Shown piece by piece: positions 9,854 through 22,821 of a stretch of DNA of 64,000 bases. The stretch is from Straminergon stramineum (Eukaryota; Streptophyta; Bryopsida; Hypnales; Calliergonaceae), in NCBI GenBank assembly GCA_963920665.1, contig OY987267.1, positions 13,082,001 through 13,146,000 on the forward strand, in the 5' to 3' direction. How positions within the stretch are numbered: the stretch's first letter is position 1; every line of letters starts with the position of its first letter. The notes under the pieces were generated by a model. The model was not told the DNA's origin, did no database searches, and saw only the letters and a program-made list of their open reading frames with translations. Made by a program: the position numbers and the translations under genes.

Positions 9854-12736
9854 TCCATGTTCAAGTCATTAGTATCCTCCCCCTTCAAAAATCTTTAGTT
9901 TTTATGAGACTATGTTAGTTTTGGGCCTCAAGATTGTTGACTTTCCTTGACATTGGATTTTATTTTTGGGACATCTTTGACAATGCACATTGCATAATGC
10001 ACACTTGTACAAGATGGAGTGCAGGATGGGACACCATCAACTTCAGTGAGCCTTTTACACTGAATAGGGATTGTAGGATGATTGCAAGAAACACTTGTCT
10101 TATTTTGCGTCACACTTTCAATGTAGAAGTTGTTTTGTGCCATAACTATTAGAGAAATGATTGAATGGAGATGAAATTCGAAATGTAGCTTCTTCTAGCA
10201 TTGACGAATGAACACAAATTAATTTCATTTTTCAAATTTATTTTAGGGTGTGAAATTGGATTTCACTTATATGTTCCACATGCGGTTTTTGGTAGTTTTT
10301 AGTAATATTGAGTACCTTTTCTGAAGAGTTACATTATCAAAATTGGATAGTAAGTTGTTAGAGTGGGTTTACAACTTCTCAAGAGAGGGATTTCCACAAA
10401 TTGCCTTTGGCATTGCTTTGATGTGTGCAACATTTACACATCATTTTCTAAGTACTACAAAATGTTTTCCAATTTTTTCTTGCTCCATTCAATAGTACTC
10501 TCAGTTGGCAACAATGGTCACTTTGAAATTTATTTTTCCAAGAGCATTTACTATTTTCTAAAAAGGAAAATATTGCAGCCTCATTTTTAGTGGTAAATCG
10601 AAGATGTTGTCAAAAAATAGTATTCCAAGGTATACAGTAGGACTCCTTAGTACTAAGAGGGGCTCACAATGGTTGCACTTTGTTAGCGTTGTCAAGTAGA
10701 AAGGCCTTGCCTTGGAAAAATGCGTGACTTCTAGCTACAGCTAAATGTGGCCCCAAAAATGAAAGATCCCATGGTCATATAAACTCACAAACATAATGAT
10801 AAACCCCCAAATGATGTCATATGAACCAATAAAATATCACATCTCCACATATCCCTTATAAGATGTCATGAAGTATTAATATACATCATATGTTTGTAAA
10901 AGATAGTGGAAAAAGCTCATATCCTTCAAAAACTCCCCTTGGAGAAGTGTCTGATATAAGAATGGGTACCACAGGCGCTTTACACCTCCAAACTAAGAGT
11001 GTAATATGTTCCTGAAAAGCTAACACAAAATTCTACAAACTCTTCAAAATTCACTCAAAACTAAGATATTTCTTGACTTTTATAGTCAATCAAAGTTATC
11101 CCTTTCCAACTCAAAAGCAATTCACCTTTATTTCACTCCTAAACTCATAATTTTCACATAGTAACTCTAAACTAAAAAATTAATAGCATTTTGTAAATTT
11201 AATATAAGAATATACAACTTCTACAAGTTTCACTCAAAACTAAGTTACTATCCGATTTTCATAATCTTCCAAAGTTCACTCTCTTAAAAAACCAAGGCAG
11301 TTCTTCAACACTTCACTCGCAAGTTTATAACTTTTGCATACTAACTCCAAACTTAGTGAGTAATAGATTTTCGGAATTACAAAAACAAGATGCAAAAGCT
11401 CTCAAAATTTCATCGCAGAAATCTCTATGTACAATGTGCAATGGCTCCTCAAAGTCATAGCTTTCCCAAACGAACAAAGAAGAGGAAGAAGATGACCCTT
11501 CACCTCATCCACCACCTCCACTTGCATGCCATCCACCTAAGTTAGTGGATTTTGGTCACTAAAATGCCACATGAGTCACCATACACCTATGGGTCACCTC
11601 TTATCTTCCATAAGTCTATCCATATCACCTATGTGGACTTCTAGTCTATTAAAAACAACCAAAAAAAGGTAAAGCAAGCTATACCTTTTGTTTTCTACAA
11701 CTTCAAATATGCAAACTAAAATATGAAAATATCTTTAAGTATAGAAATCAAAAAACAAAAATCAAATGTTTGTCAAATAGAGGTAAAAAAAAGAGTTCAA
11801 GTGGAGTATGACCCTATTTATTTCTTGAAACTCTAGAAACCCCCCCCTCCAATTTAACAAACAATTATGTATTTCACATAATGAACACATATACAATGCG
11901 ACAACATGGTCTACTTTCATAGAAACCTCATCATGGTTGGTTTTCTAGTGGCTATGTGTTTCGGTCGTTGAGCGCTACCGCCAGTTTTGGTTGCACAATG
12001 CTGTGTACCTTTGCTTCTACAAGCTGTCATAGGAAGGTAGAATGATTGCCATAGAATTTTCGCAATTATTATAGGTGGAACACCGTGAATACTATCATTG
12101 TAGATTATGTGTGTAGACACTAAAAGTTGATGTGCTGGTATGGATGGTGTCCATCAGGACGGTCGTCCAAGTTTACAGATTCAAGTGCGACTATTGGCTA
12201 TTGCATAGGAGAATCAACGAATTTGTTTGAGGGATTGTCAACAGAGTAGTTAAGCGATCCGTGCGACCTAGCAACGAAGAGGTGTACAAGTAGGGGAGCC
12301 ATGTGAACCATTATATTGGTTCAATATTTAAAAATCCAAAAATATAAACATTAGGCATGAATTTATAAATCCGGAAGTGTTAGTACTCCAGATTAAGCCA
12401 TAACCATCAATTAAGGAGTTTTCCACTAGATAGCAATGGAAACTTCAAGAATCAAGAGGTTAGGGCGAGATGCAAGAAAATGCAATTAGGAGGAAATTTG
12501 GGGAAATTCTAGGGAAAAATTAGGGAGTTAAAACTAAAAAGAGGTTAAGCAAGATTTGGTAGAGTAACCAAATTAGGCTAACGATAAAATGATGAGAAAA
12601 TGAAAACAAAAAATGAAAAATGAAAATGAAAACAAAAGACTAGAAGTAGGAAATGAAACTAAAAGTAAATTAAAAAACACAAAAATAATAAATAAGAAAA
12701 AACACAAAAGAAGTTAGTTAAACTAAAACTATGACT
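9854..12736. other. AT-rich spacer, no gene recognised
   Basis: Only short unrelated frames occur. CCCC-rich and poly-A runs and telomere-like words appear but no coherent protein. A 67-codon frame on the minus strand at 11917-12120 has a faintly histone-tail-like stretch that I do not accept as a gene. Confidence 0.35.
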
Positions 12737-12900
12737 AAAACACTAGTGTAGTGGGTAAAACACTAAAATAGTGCTCAAAACACTAAAATAGTGCTCAAAA
12801 CACTAAAATAGGATTTTACAGTAAGTTAGAGGGTTTTACAGTAATTTAGGGGGAAGAACACTAAAATAGAGCAATTTACACTTAATTAGCGGATTTACAG
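12737..12900. repeat. 20-bp tandem repeat followed by 19-bp repeat
   Basis: About four units of AAAACACTAAAATAGTGCTC occupy 12737-12812. Two ~19-bp units of the form GTTTTACAGTAATTTAGGG follow at about 12814-12852. Looser variants (GATTTACAGTAACCTAG, GATTTGCACTAATTT) extend to about 12960. This is a small degenerating minisatellite. Confidence 0.7.
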
Positions 12901-13277
12901 TAACCTAGTGCGATTTGCACTAATTTGACGCATTTTGCACCAAATTAGTGGATTAACAATGAATTAGTGTAGGATGAAAGTAGTTTAGAAATTTAATCCG
13001 TTAGGAAGTTGGATATAGGCAAAATTAGGGTTTGGAGCCCTCTCTCTCAACTCTCTCTCAATTTTCCCAACTTTGTGTGCATGTGTGTTGGAGAGCATTC
13101 TTGGTAATGAGGGGCGTTTTCAAAGCATGAGAAGCTAGAGACTAAGATGAGGGAACCAAAGTAGGACAATTTGTCGAGTAGGTCACCATTTTTTGAGAAA
13201 AAATGGTGAAGGAATGATGGGAGTGAGGTCAGATGGGAATTGGAGTGGAGAGAATTAGGTTTTTGTTGAATTGGGAG

Positions 13278-13637
13278 GGGACTGACAACTTTGGTGACTA
13301 ATTGCGGAAGATGGAAAGAGCGGAGTGGGTTGAATTTTTGGGAAGATGGAGAGGAGAAAGTCAGCTTTCCAACAAGACCAGTCTCGACCAATTCCAAGCA
13401 AGGACGAGGACGGAACGGCCGATTTAGTGCGAGGAGGTCAAGCCGCCCCCGCCATGGAAGACCGACGACTTTGGCGAGCGACTGTGGGAGTTCGGCGAAG
13501 CGGATCAACGTGAATTTTAGGGAGGAGAAAGATGGGGAAGTCAGCTTTCCAACAAGACAAATCTCGCCTAATTTGGAGTAAGGACGAAGCCGGGGCGATC
13601 AATTGAGTGGGACAAGGTCTGCTGCCCATCTAGCGGC
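13278..13637 (+). repeat. Tandem duplication, two ~180-bp GC-richer units
   Basis: Unit 1 (13278-13457) and unit 2 (13458-13637) share, at an offset of 180, the words GACTTTGG.GA, GTGAATTTT/TTGAATTTT, AGTCAGCTTTCCAACAAGAC, TCTCG.C.AATT and GGTC..GC.GCCC. The duplicated block is GC-richer than its surroundings. It may be the remnant of an LTR leader or other TE part; no protein is encoded in a convincing frame. Confidence 0.65.
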
Positions 13638-14447
13638 AGTTGATTTTGGGTATTTCATCTTTTTTTTTCTTGTGATTCAGCTAAATCCAAATGTAATGTT
13701 AATTACAATACAATCTTTTCTTATCAATCTTGAAGCAATAGTTCAATGACTTGCATGCAATGTTCTTGTGGGGTGTGAGGGTGTAGAGGGTATATGCAAA
13801 TTTTTTAGGGTTTTAGGGCAAGCGCGGAAGCGTTGCCCAAATTGGGGGCAAAATGAGGGTTAGGATATGGATTAGGAAATTGAAGAAAAAAACCTAATTG
13901 GCCTAAAAGGAATGTGTGAATATGTTAGGGATGGAATCTATGAAATTAGGGAAGTATTTGGCATCAATTTAGGAAGTTAGTTAGGAATTGGGGTGGTTGT
14001 GGTGTGCTAGAATTTAATTTCAGGACACCAATTTGACCCATTTGGGCCCCAAGGGCTAATTTTAGGCAAAATTAGGTCTAGTAGGTTGCCCTAACCTTCC
14101 AAAGTAGGTACTAGGGTCATTGGAGGATTTTAGGGTGCATATTAGGATGGTGTAAGGGTGCTGCCCTCATTTCACTTAGAGTAGTTTAATGTTAAAAAAT
14201 TGATAAAAAAGTATTTAGGAGTCCATTGCTTGGAAGGCAATCTAGGTAAGTGTCTCTCATACACTCCCCGCCGGCCAACTCTAGGGGGTTTCTTTGCCTT
14301 GCGGTGAAAAAGCCTCATAAGCCAATAGATAGAATTGACCTTAATACACTTCAATGGGGCTCTAGGAGGCATTGGATAAGTGTCTAGAGAAGTGCTCAAC
14401 AAATCGCGAGTTCTCTGATACAATTATTGGCATGAATTTGGAATCCT

Positions 14448-15023
14448 ATTTTCAGAGCGGAAGTTCTTCACAAGGTATTTAGTAGTTGCCACGTTGGTCC
14501 TTTACTTCTTGATTACTACCCCACGTCTAAAGAAGGACGGTCCTAGAGGGAAATCCTACAGAACATTCGTGTCGATTTGCAAGCCTTAAAGATCCCTCAT
14601 TCTTCAGGAATGCTATCTCGGAAGCACACAATCCTAGAAGTAGTGGTTGGTGAATTAGACTTAGACCTCATGAACTTCTACAACATTCTTGGTACATGGA
14701 AGGAGAATTTGGTGGCAGTTGTACAATGCCTCTAATCTACTACAAAGGTTATGTCAGTTTGATATGAAGTCCCACCACGGAAGAAACAAGAAAGGGAGAT
14801 TGACGATGATGTGAAGGCTCTTGTGCTGCAATGGTGGATAGAGGAAACTCAAGTTAGTTCAAGACGTCAAGACATTCGTAAGAAACGCTTGGGTCGAAGT
14901 TTGTATGTTACACATGCAACTCATCAGCTCTTGGAAAGCCAAGTTACTCTTTTCCCATTGTGTTATTTGTTTGTGAAAGTTCAATGTAGAATGCTTTGTA
15001 GTTATGGTTCAAATTGCGTGTGA
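14448..15023 (+). pseudogene. N-terminal half of a transposase-like protein, with three in-frame stops
   Basis: A single frame runs from 14448 through stops at 14544 (TAG), 14733 (TAA) and 14760 (TGA). It contains LDYYPTSKEGRS, ALKIPHSSGMLSRKHTILE, FYNILGTWKENL and ALVLQWWIEETQVS, then DIRKKRLGRSLYVTHATHQL followed by LESQVTLF. I recognise it, from memory, as the front part of a TE protein family of non-seed plants whose back half carries the CDYMCTVCN finger and a DDE-like core. That back half lies on the same strand at 38935-40680. The family resemblance ends at about 14955; the open codons after that do not fit. Confidence 0.6.
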
Positions 15024-16540
15024 AGTAACTTATTTGCAAAGGAGTATGCAATTGTCGGTAATGTAGATATGTTCATATGCATATGCAAAGGAGTTATGAT
15101 TGTGTGCACTACACTCTAATATATACCACATTGGCACCTGACCAGAAGTAATTATAGAGTACCTGAGGTTGTCCTTGGACGTCCTCCATCATCCCTTTTT
15201 AAACCTTGTTTCATGATGAAACTATACACACTGGTCTTCCAATACTCACTATATATATGTGGCCTTTCAAGCATGAGGTACTTTCAAGCCACGTCCTTAG
15301 TATTATATAGTTCCCCATTTTACCCATAGGACTTTTTCTGATCTCCACAATCTATCTAGATGTTCTAGACTCGAACGAGACACTTGTCTATAATGCATAA
15401 TTTATTATGCACATCGTTGATAGTACTTCTGAAGTAAGCAGAAGTCCTTTTAGCCAAGGCAAACTGCAAATGACTAGATGACTCTTAGTAAGTAGTACAT
15501 GGTTTTACCGAGGTAGTACTTCATGCACGTCACTTAGGACATTGCATGATGAACATTACTAGGCACTACTTCAAGAGTACCCTCTACATGCCAAAGTAGC
15601 ACCTTCCAATGCTTTGCTATAGCCGAAGTCCATTGCGGAGTGTACATCAACTCCTTCCACCACACATCTCCATGAGTCAATTACAATATACTAGAGGGAC
15701 AGCTTGCACTCCTTTTTTTGCCATTTCAATTCCTAGAAGTATGTTATAGCATTGGATTCATTTATGCAGTATTGCTTGATGTATTTCTAGTAACTTCTTA
15801 TACACTTGGTAGGCATGATATTGTCCTTGTTTGCAATGACGTAGTCCTTCGGAATCACTATTTGGTAATCATTGTCTTCTATAGAGTGCAAGGGTCATCT
15901 ACTATCTATCCTTTTGGAGTTCCTAGAACTCTTGAATGTCAAGTGACGTCTTGTAGAGGTACTATTGCATTGCTCTATTGTACAATATGAGTGACCTGAG
16001 TATTATTTTTTTTTCTTGTGAGTATTGTGAATAGTACTATCAATAACCTTGTAGTGCTTGAATGAGTACTTACTATAGTGTGAGTACTACCAAAGAACTA
16101 CTATGATAATACTTTCTTTTGGACTTCCGGTTTGATGTGACTTGAAGTTGACATTCCTAACTTCTGTTTTGTCAATGTCTTGTAGATGCAATTATACACA
16201 CGGTTCATTGAGAAGCAACCAAAGTGTTTCATCTAGCATTAGGCTTTCATCAAACTCTATCCTATCTCTGTTATCAAGTGCAAAGAGCAAAATGTATACT
16301 ACTATAGGTACCACATTTAAGTGCTTTGTTTTTTAGAAGCTTGTAAGCGCCAAATTACCAAACTTTGGTAATTTGTGAATACAACCAAGTTTTGAGTTTC
16401 GGCTAAGTGATTGCTACTTTTGGGTGTCTAAGCGTGGTCCATTGAACCTTCCAAGCAATGAATCTTTTTACTAAGTGCCTAAGTGACTCCAAATTGCAAG
16501 ATTTGCTTAAACTTCTTCCAAAGGTTTGGGCCTTCCAGAT
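15024..16540. other. Spacer left of the giant hAT, no gene recognised
   Basis: No coherent protein is visible. AGTACT/GTACTTC-type words are frequent between 15200 and 16130. A 12-bp-arm palindrome (CAAATTACCAAA, one base, complement) lies at 16351-16375. This sequence is the left target flank of the element starting at 16549. Confidence 0.4.
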
Positions 16541-16548
16541 GGAGGGCT
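16541..16548. repeat. Left target-site duplication of the giant hAT
   Basis: GGAGGGCT immediately precedes the terminal CAGGGTTGAC. The same eight bases follow the other end at 35095-35102. Eight bases is the duplication length characteristic of the hAT superfamily. Confidence 0.85.
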
Positions 16549-16589
16549 CAGGGTTGACGAAAGTGAGAGTCCTGGGCAAAATCGCGTCC

Positions 16590-16710
16590 AAAAATCGGTT
16601 GTCCGGCCATCCGGACCCTGCGGACACTACGTCTCTGGTGGGTAAAAAACACCATCCGCAAATTTACCTTGGGTAAATGCGATCGGGCAGACGAGCGGAC
16701 GGCTAGTGGC
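16590..16710. repeat. Subterminal GC-rich block, left end
   Basis: Words GTCCGGCCATCCGGACC, GCGGACAC, CCATCCGC and GAGCGGACGG lie 40-160 bp inside the left terminus of the giant hAT. The equivalent block inside the right end (34830-35075) contains GGACGCCGGACATCCGGACG. Clustered subterminal motifs are typical transposase-binding regions of hAT elements; that role is inferred here. Confidence 0.6.
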
Positions 16711-17175
16711 TAGTTTTTTAATACAAAGCTTCAACTCCTTCAAGTAAACTTTGATTCCTTGAATGCTTTTTACAATAACATATGGAGTTATGGACTATCC
16801 TTTGTAGTGTACTCAACCAAAGAAATTGTACACTATAATTGCAATTATGAATTATCAAGGGAAAGGATTAAAAAAAAATTCAAAATTCTCTTCACCTTGA
16901 AAATTACCAAATCTATAATTCTATGACAATCATGAAGTCAAAATTGTTGCATTATATATGTATCTTGCAATGTATCATGCTTCATACAAAGAAAGAGGAA
17001 CACAATCAATTTGGGGGGGACTTCTTTTAGGTTTTGCAATTCACAAAAAAATTATCATATTTTCAACATCAATAAGCAAACTCCAACTGCAATGGAAGCT
17101 TCAGACAATCAATTGCCATTACATGCTCAATGTATCATAAGCACCTAAACACCTAAGCCTACATCCCTTGAATCT

Positions 17176-20100
17176 CTAAGGCTTGTAATCACTATCTCCT
17201 TTCACCTCAGCCTCGCTATTGTCACATCTAGTTCCCCATTGGTTGTCTTCATCGCTAGATGTCTCTTCCATGTCGTTTGATGAAGATTGTACAATTTTCA
17301 CTCCTTTTTGTACTTGTGTAGATGTGAATGATCTCATTGATCTACCGGTCTTCTTCTCCATTTTGGCTCTTAATATAGACTTACCAATAACTTCCTTAAG
17401 GCTAGGGATTGTTTTCATTTTTTTCTTTGAAGAAACTTGATAGGTATCAAGTGGGGTTCTACCCACATTCGGTCTCTTGCTGGGAGAGGTAGCAAAGGGT
17501 TGCATTATTCTTTTTTTACGAGCTTTAATGGAGTCTTCACCGTGTGATATCTCTACTTTTGGCACTTCTTGAATAATTAACTGCATTGCATTCAAAGACT
17601 ACGATGTGTGGCCTAATGATTTCAAGGAATAGTGTGGTGGATGGCCTCGATGTTGAATAAACATTGAAGTCAATGTCTCATCCTTATCATCATCATCGGT
17701 ACATAATAAAATGGTTCGACTTGGATTGCCTCCAAAACCCATCTCTTTCGTAGAAGACAAATGTCTTTTTTCAAGTCGTGATTTCCTTGAACCATTCAAT
17801 GTAGTGGCATCACTTTTAAATAGTGCAAGTGGAGGAGTGCTATGTGGTGGTTCGGGAGAATCTTCCATAAGGTACATTTTGCCAACAGCATTGTTGACAA
17901 AAATTGGGCTGCCTGACTCTATCGAACGTGCTTCAACATTGTCTTGTACTTCGTGTGGTTTGGCATTTCCAATATTTGCTTCCCCACATTTCTTGCTTGC
18001 CAATACCACTATTGACGCACCAATTGCATTGGACATGTTCATTTCAACGTTCACCTCACATCCTCTTTTGTCTTCATGTTGGTAATTTTTTTTCTACCGC
18101 CATTATTGGGGATGGAGCATCGGAAATGGGAATCACTTCATCCTTTTCAAGACTCCCATCATTCGCAACCGTTGTCCTATTGGTCGCCCTTATCTCTACA
18201 TACGTATCCTTTATGTTTGGTAGAAGATTTCTGCTACTCATGAATCCGGTTCTATCTACAAATCTAGCTATCAAAGTTACATCATCATCAAGCCTGCAAT
18301 CGTCCTCATCTGATCGAAACTCATACATGTCTCCATCCGCGACTCCGAAGTCTTCATTGTTTTGATTAGGAGTCTCAAACATTTCTTCATCAAAATTGTG
18401 CATATCATAATTCACAACATCTCTATCATCAGATATAGATTCATCATCCTCGTCTTTCGAGATAGGCCCTTCCGAATCTTCGGACTCCATGTTGTCATGG
18501 TACCACTTCTTTTCATCCTTCTCCTTCGATGCGGCTATGACTTTGGAATTGGTATATACATACACCAAATCGGCTGCTCTCTGTGGCCTCAACTTGTTCC
18601 GGGATTTGTTGTGAACAAAAGAGTAGCTACTCTAATTTCGTTCACATAAAGATGATCACACCGGTTGGGCCAAAATCCTCTTTGCAATTGGAGCAATGAG
18701 CTTGCCACATGCACCCTCAAAATCCCACCAAGCATGTGCTGACAATTTCTGCTCAGCCGGATCCAACATGTCGTGGAACGGAGGATCTCGGTGTTGAAAT
18801 GCTACAAACTCCTTCACTACGTCAAGATAAGTTTCCGGTTGACATATTTTCCTGATAACGCACTTGCATGCATTTGTTGCATCTTGATCATCAGCTAGTT
18901 CTTTATTGTGAAGAAAGTAAGGGTTCAAAAGAGCTCCTGCATAATGTAGATCGGTCTCTACCATTTCCTGTTGCTTACCAAACAACTTTTCGATAGGAAT
19001 GGCTAAGTCCAAGGACAAACCAAAGGGTTTTTTTCGTAAAGAGAAGACATGCTTCTCTAAATTCCTCATGATGTGCAACACCTTGCCCATGCATGGTGTC
19101 TTCGCATCCAAATCACGTAAACCAAACACCACAAGAGTCATCAATTCTTGGAAATTAGTGGCATGGGCCCAAAAATGCCCATCTAAAATTGTCTTCTTCA
19201 CCTCCCGAGGCTCCGTATGAGATTTTGCGTTCTTCGTGTCCCGTAACTTGAGGACATATTCTACCCATTGTGGATCCACCACACTTTGTTGCAATCCAGT
19301 CTTGACCTTCAACAAACGAGAAATCATGAAGAAATTTGAGGCAAATCTTGTTTTCACTGACATCAATAAGCTATTCTTTGTTTCGTGCTTTTGAAATATA
19401 GCTAGCGGCATATGTTGCAATCTGAAGAACTTGACAACGGTTAGGGCCTTTTCCACGAGGTCCTTCAACCATTCTTGCTTTCCCCAATCTTGAAGCAACA
19501 AATTCAAGGCGTGCACCACACAACCTTGAAAGAAAATGTGCGGATATTTACTCGACACCATATTCCATGCTGCCGGATTTACAGGAGCGTTGTCTGCAGT
19601 CACTTGCACAACATTTGTGGGGCCTACTTGTTCTATAAAATTTTCCAAGACAGAGGCCAAAAAAGGAGCATTCTTTTCGATTCCACTTGTATCCACCGAT
19701 CCTAGAAATTGCTCACCCGTAGAAGATACAAGCATGGCATTTATCAATGGTCAATTGGTAACCGAGCTCCATCCATCAATAGACAATGTTGCTCCAAACT
19801 TCCGAATGCTATCTTCGGTCTGACTATGAAGCTTTGTCTTGATGTTGGTCTTCACTTGGTCAAGCAATTTATGGCATAAATCATGATACGATGGTGGAGC
19901 GTAGGGCCCATGGTACTCGGCTGTTTTTTCCACTGCTTCTTCAAATGCCGGATTTTGAGCTACGGCAAATGGTATATTTGCCGCATAGAAGAAATTGGCC
20001 CACACTGCATTCAAATTGTGTTTTGCTGCGGAATCAAAGCCATCCACTAGACTACTCTGTCTTTGAGGTCTACTGCTTGATGCCCTTGGAGTGTCACGAT

Positions 20101-20485
20101 CACTGGATGTTTTTGTAGTTCGGTTTACTTCGGATCCTACACCAACAAATTCTTCCATTGCTGCGCATGAGTCCTCTTGAGTAGAACGCGCCATATCCCT
20201 TTCATTTGAAAAATCGCAAATGACCATACGCATGCTACCAACATCTACATTGTCAATGATCGGTCTCTGCGGGAATGCCCCATTAGATCAAAGAAATAGG
20301 ATTCGAACATCCGGCGTCAATTGCGAACAAAGACTCACTTATGTATCACGAACACCTGATGGGCCTTCATATCCTAAATGGCTCAACATACAGCTTATCT
20401 TCTTCGCAAACACCGAGTTGCAAGCCTTGCACTTTACCTTACTAGTTGATGGGGTACCATACCAACCAGACCAATCCTTACTCAT
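17176..20485 (-). pseudogene. Gene A: BED-finger hAT transposase with acidic C-terminal extension
   Basis: One reading frame runs from an ATG at 20485 to about 18090, then shifts by one base in an A-run near 18085-18092 and continues to 17176 (~1,100 codons). Order: BED-type finger (VKCKACNSVFAKK... LSHLGY); an Arg/Ser linker; DUF659-type core with TLSIDGWSSVTN; VTADNAPVNPAAWNMV; the hAT CxxH signature GCVVHALNLL (19511-19522); and the hAT C-terminal dimerisation region at about 18600-18700 (WWDFEGACGKLIAPIAKRIL, then SLCERN, SSYSFVHNKSRNKL). A ~450-residue extension rich in Asp/Glu/Ser follows, unlike typical 600-800 aa hAT transposases. In-frame stops are TAA 20339, TGA 20288, TGA 19751, TGA 18656, TAG 18632 and TAG 17599. 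It would excise and integrate the element; this copy is inactive. Confidence 0.85.
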
Positions 20486-20789
20486 AGTGGCAAGGCACAA
20501 ATTTTCATTCCGTATATTGGAATAAAATTCAAAATGTGAAGACCGGATGAACAATGTCCAAATATAATAAAAAAATGAGTGCACAAAGCCTTGAAAATCA
20601 AAGCCCTCTTGTCCACTAAACTATACATTACCAAGCAAAGGACACAAAAATTGCAGCTCCTAGCCCCTAGAAATCTTAGCGTTCAGTTTTCAAGAGTATT
20701 CTCAAATGACTTCTTTCCTACGGTTATAGTCTTCCAAACTGGCCTGATCATTGGAGACCATTTTTGAATCCACAGAACATGTAATCTGA

Positions 20790-21025
20790 CGTCGGTTGAT
20801 TCTGCAGTGGACGGGCGGGTAGGCGGACGAACGGTCCAGCGATCGGGCGGTCGGGTGGGCGGGCGGACAAACGGTCCACCGGACGGGCGGTCAGGCACAT
20901 GGGGGTCAGGCCGATGGACAATGCGGACAAGCGGATGGAGTGATGCGAAGACAGGCGGACGGGTGGTTTAGGGCAGACGGGCGGATGGGCAATTTAGGCG
21001 GACGGACAGATGGGCGGGGTAGGTC
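20790..21025. repeat. CGGACGG-type block upstream of gene A
   Basis: A dense run of GGACGGGCGGG, GGCGGACGAACGG, GGGCGGTCGGG and GGCGGACGGACAG words lies 300-540 bp upstream of the gene A start. G-rich on the plus strand, hence C-rich on gene A's coding strand. Composition is strikingly different from the AT-rich neighbourhood. Possible promoter or transposase-binding array. Confidence 0.7.
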
Positions 21026-21434
21026 GTGTTCAAATGTTCAATGCTTCAAGAGATGTGGGACAAAATATGGATTTATGGATGGAATGAGCTAATGAGGAGA
21101 TTTCAGAAAATTATGGTTTTGTCAAAGGGTCTTATAATTTAAAATTTCTAGATGAGCATGAAAAAAACATACTTCACAAAAAAGTGTCCTTCATAAATCA
21201 CTATAGCATGAATTTAAAAGAAAGCAAAATAAATGATTAATTCAAAGATATATATATATATTGATATTTCATATTTGGATATATAAAGAACTTCAAAACA
21301 AATCAAAATTCATCATGAGTACAATGAATTACTAGTAGTACTCAACCCTTATAACATTCAAGCCACACTTGCCGGTATACTTCTATACTATTAAACATTT
21401 AAACATAATAAAATAAGGAAAGCCTCTCTTATAT
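21026..21434. other. AT-rich spacer between genes A and B of the giant hAT
   Basis: No gene is seen. It contains a (TA)n run near 21251 and separates the GC block upstream of gene A from the 3' end of gene B. Confidence 0.4.
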
Positions 21435-22362
21435 TTAAGAACCACTACCCTCTCCTAATTCGTGAGATGGCCCCTCCTTAGCCAAAAGTCTTGCACTCAT
21501 TTGTCGAGTATTTGGCCCAAGATTGTAGACAACACCTCCTCCGGATCTAACCTCCATGTCAACCACTGAAAACTGTCGTTAGGTTTCCGGAGAGTGGTCA
21601 TCGTCATTGTCATCCTTTCTTCCGTTTTGAGCTTCACTTTGGAGACAAATCTACTTCTTCAACCTTCAAGGCCCTCAACGTAGCATCCACTCAATCTACG
21701 AACACATTGACCTATTCATCATCACCTTTGATGGGTAACCCTATTGGTCGAAAATCGGCCAATAGAAACCCCCTCCATTCAGCTATGATGTCACCTATCC
21801 TCTTGTCAAATGCCCCAGCTACCTCCACAAATGAATGCCCTGTAGTTGTTTCCCCATCTATTTCAACAAGAGCACGAGCTTTGGCAGCTTCTTCCAACTT
21901 TGACAAGGAAAGGGCCCTACCAATCAAAGTGTGATTATAAGCCTCGTATTGCTCATTGAACTCTTCAACATACTCTACCTCTACCCAAGTTTTTTAGGGC
22001 CCTTTTTGCACTTCTTTGTTGGGAAACCGAAAAAATTTCTTGTGTTGCACACTCCAATGGCCCCCCATGTTGCAACAAAACAATTCACGAGCCTCGCCAT
22101 CTTCAATATCCCGGGCTCGCAACTCCACTTCTTTGTTAACAGTCATCTACATGAAAGGATCCACTGGCTCTCCAGACCCCTTATATAATCCATGTTGGCA
22201 ATCAATTGAATCCCACGTGAGAGGTCGCCCCAAATGCAAGAAATTCTGGAACTGATATGGCCCTTGATCAAGAGGAAGGGTCCATCGGTTGTATTCGTGG
22301 CCGAGGGGCATATCTTCTAAGATCCCAAGCATTTCGTAGAACCGAGGGCTCAAAGAAAAATG

Positions 22363-22485
22363 ACACTCGGCACAAACCGAACGAATGAGTGATGCTTTCA
22401 CAATGCATGTCATGTGAAAAGTGTGGTGACATTGGCCCATGGTCAGGGCTCCTTCAGGGCCAAAAGGACCTTGGCAAAGGCTACA
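22363..22485 (-). other. Intact RING-H2 domain within gene B
   Basis: Counting from the local Met at 22677, ligands are C65, C68, C83, H85, H88, C91, C102 and C105. This satisfies C-x2-C-x14-C-x-H-x2-H-x2-C-x10-C-x2-C, the C3H2C3 RING-H2 spacing. The domain lies in a 176-codon stretch free of stops, the best-preserved part of gene B. Confidence 0.85.
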
Positions 22486-22821
22486 ATGACTCTTCAAGAT
22501 TCCTAGGGATGGATCGCAAGCATGCACTACTATCTTGTCTTTCTCCTTGATGTGCGTTGAAAGCGTGTTGTAAGGGACCCACCCTTCCTCTACTTCCAAG
22601 GCCCAATCAATGTGTGCAACATTGTCCTTCTTTGTGTGGTTCAACCGCTCAAACATGTCATCCATGTCCCCCAACATGTAATTTCGGTGGAACCCCTTGA
22701 ATATTCATCAAACACTTTCTTGAACCAAAGCAAAGAGGTCTTCACGGCATTGCATTCTTCATCCGACTTCATTGCCAATTTCATAAGCCCTTTCATTGCT
22801 CGAGATACTATAGAGGGTTTG

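Noticed and set aside
11917..12120. Minus-strand 67-codon frame with a faintly histone H3 tail-like stretch (TGGSAQRPKHIATRKP)
   Set aside because: Similarity is short and low, no histone fold follows, and the flanks are non-coding.
17219..18365. Plus-strand frames opposite the transposase tail
   Set aside because: Antisense shadows of the gene A C-terminal extension.
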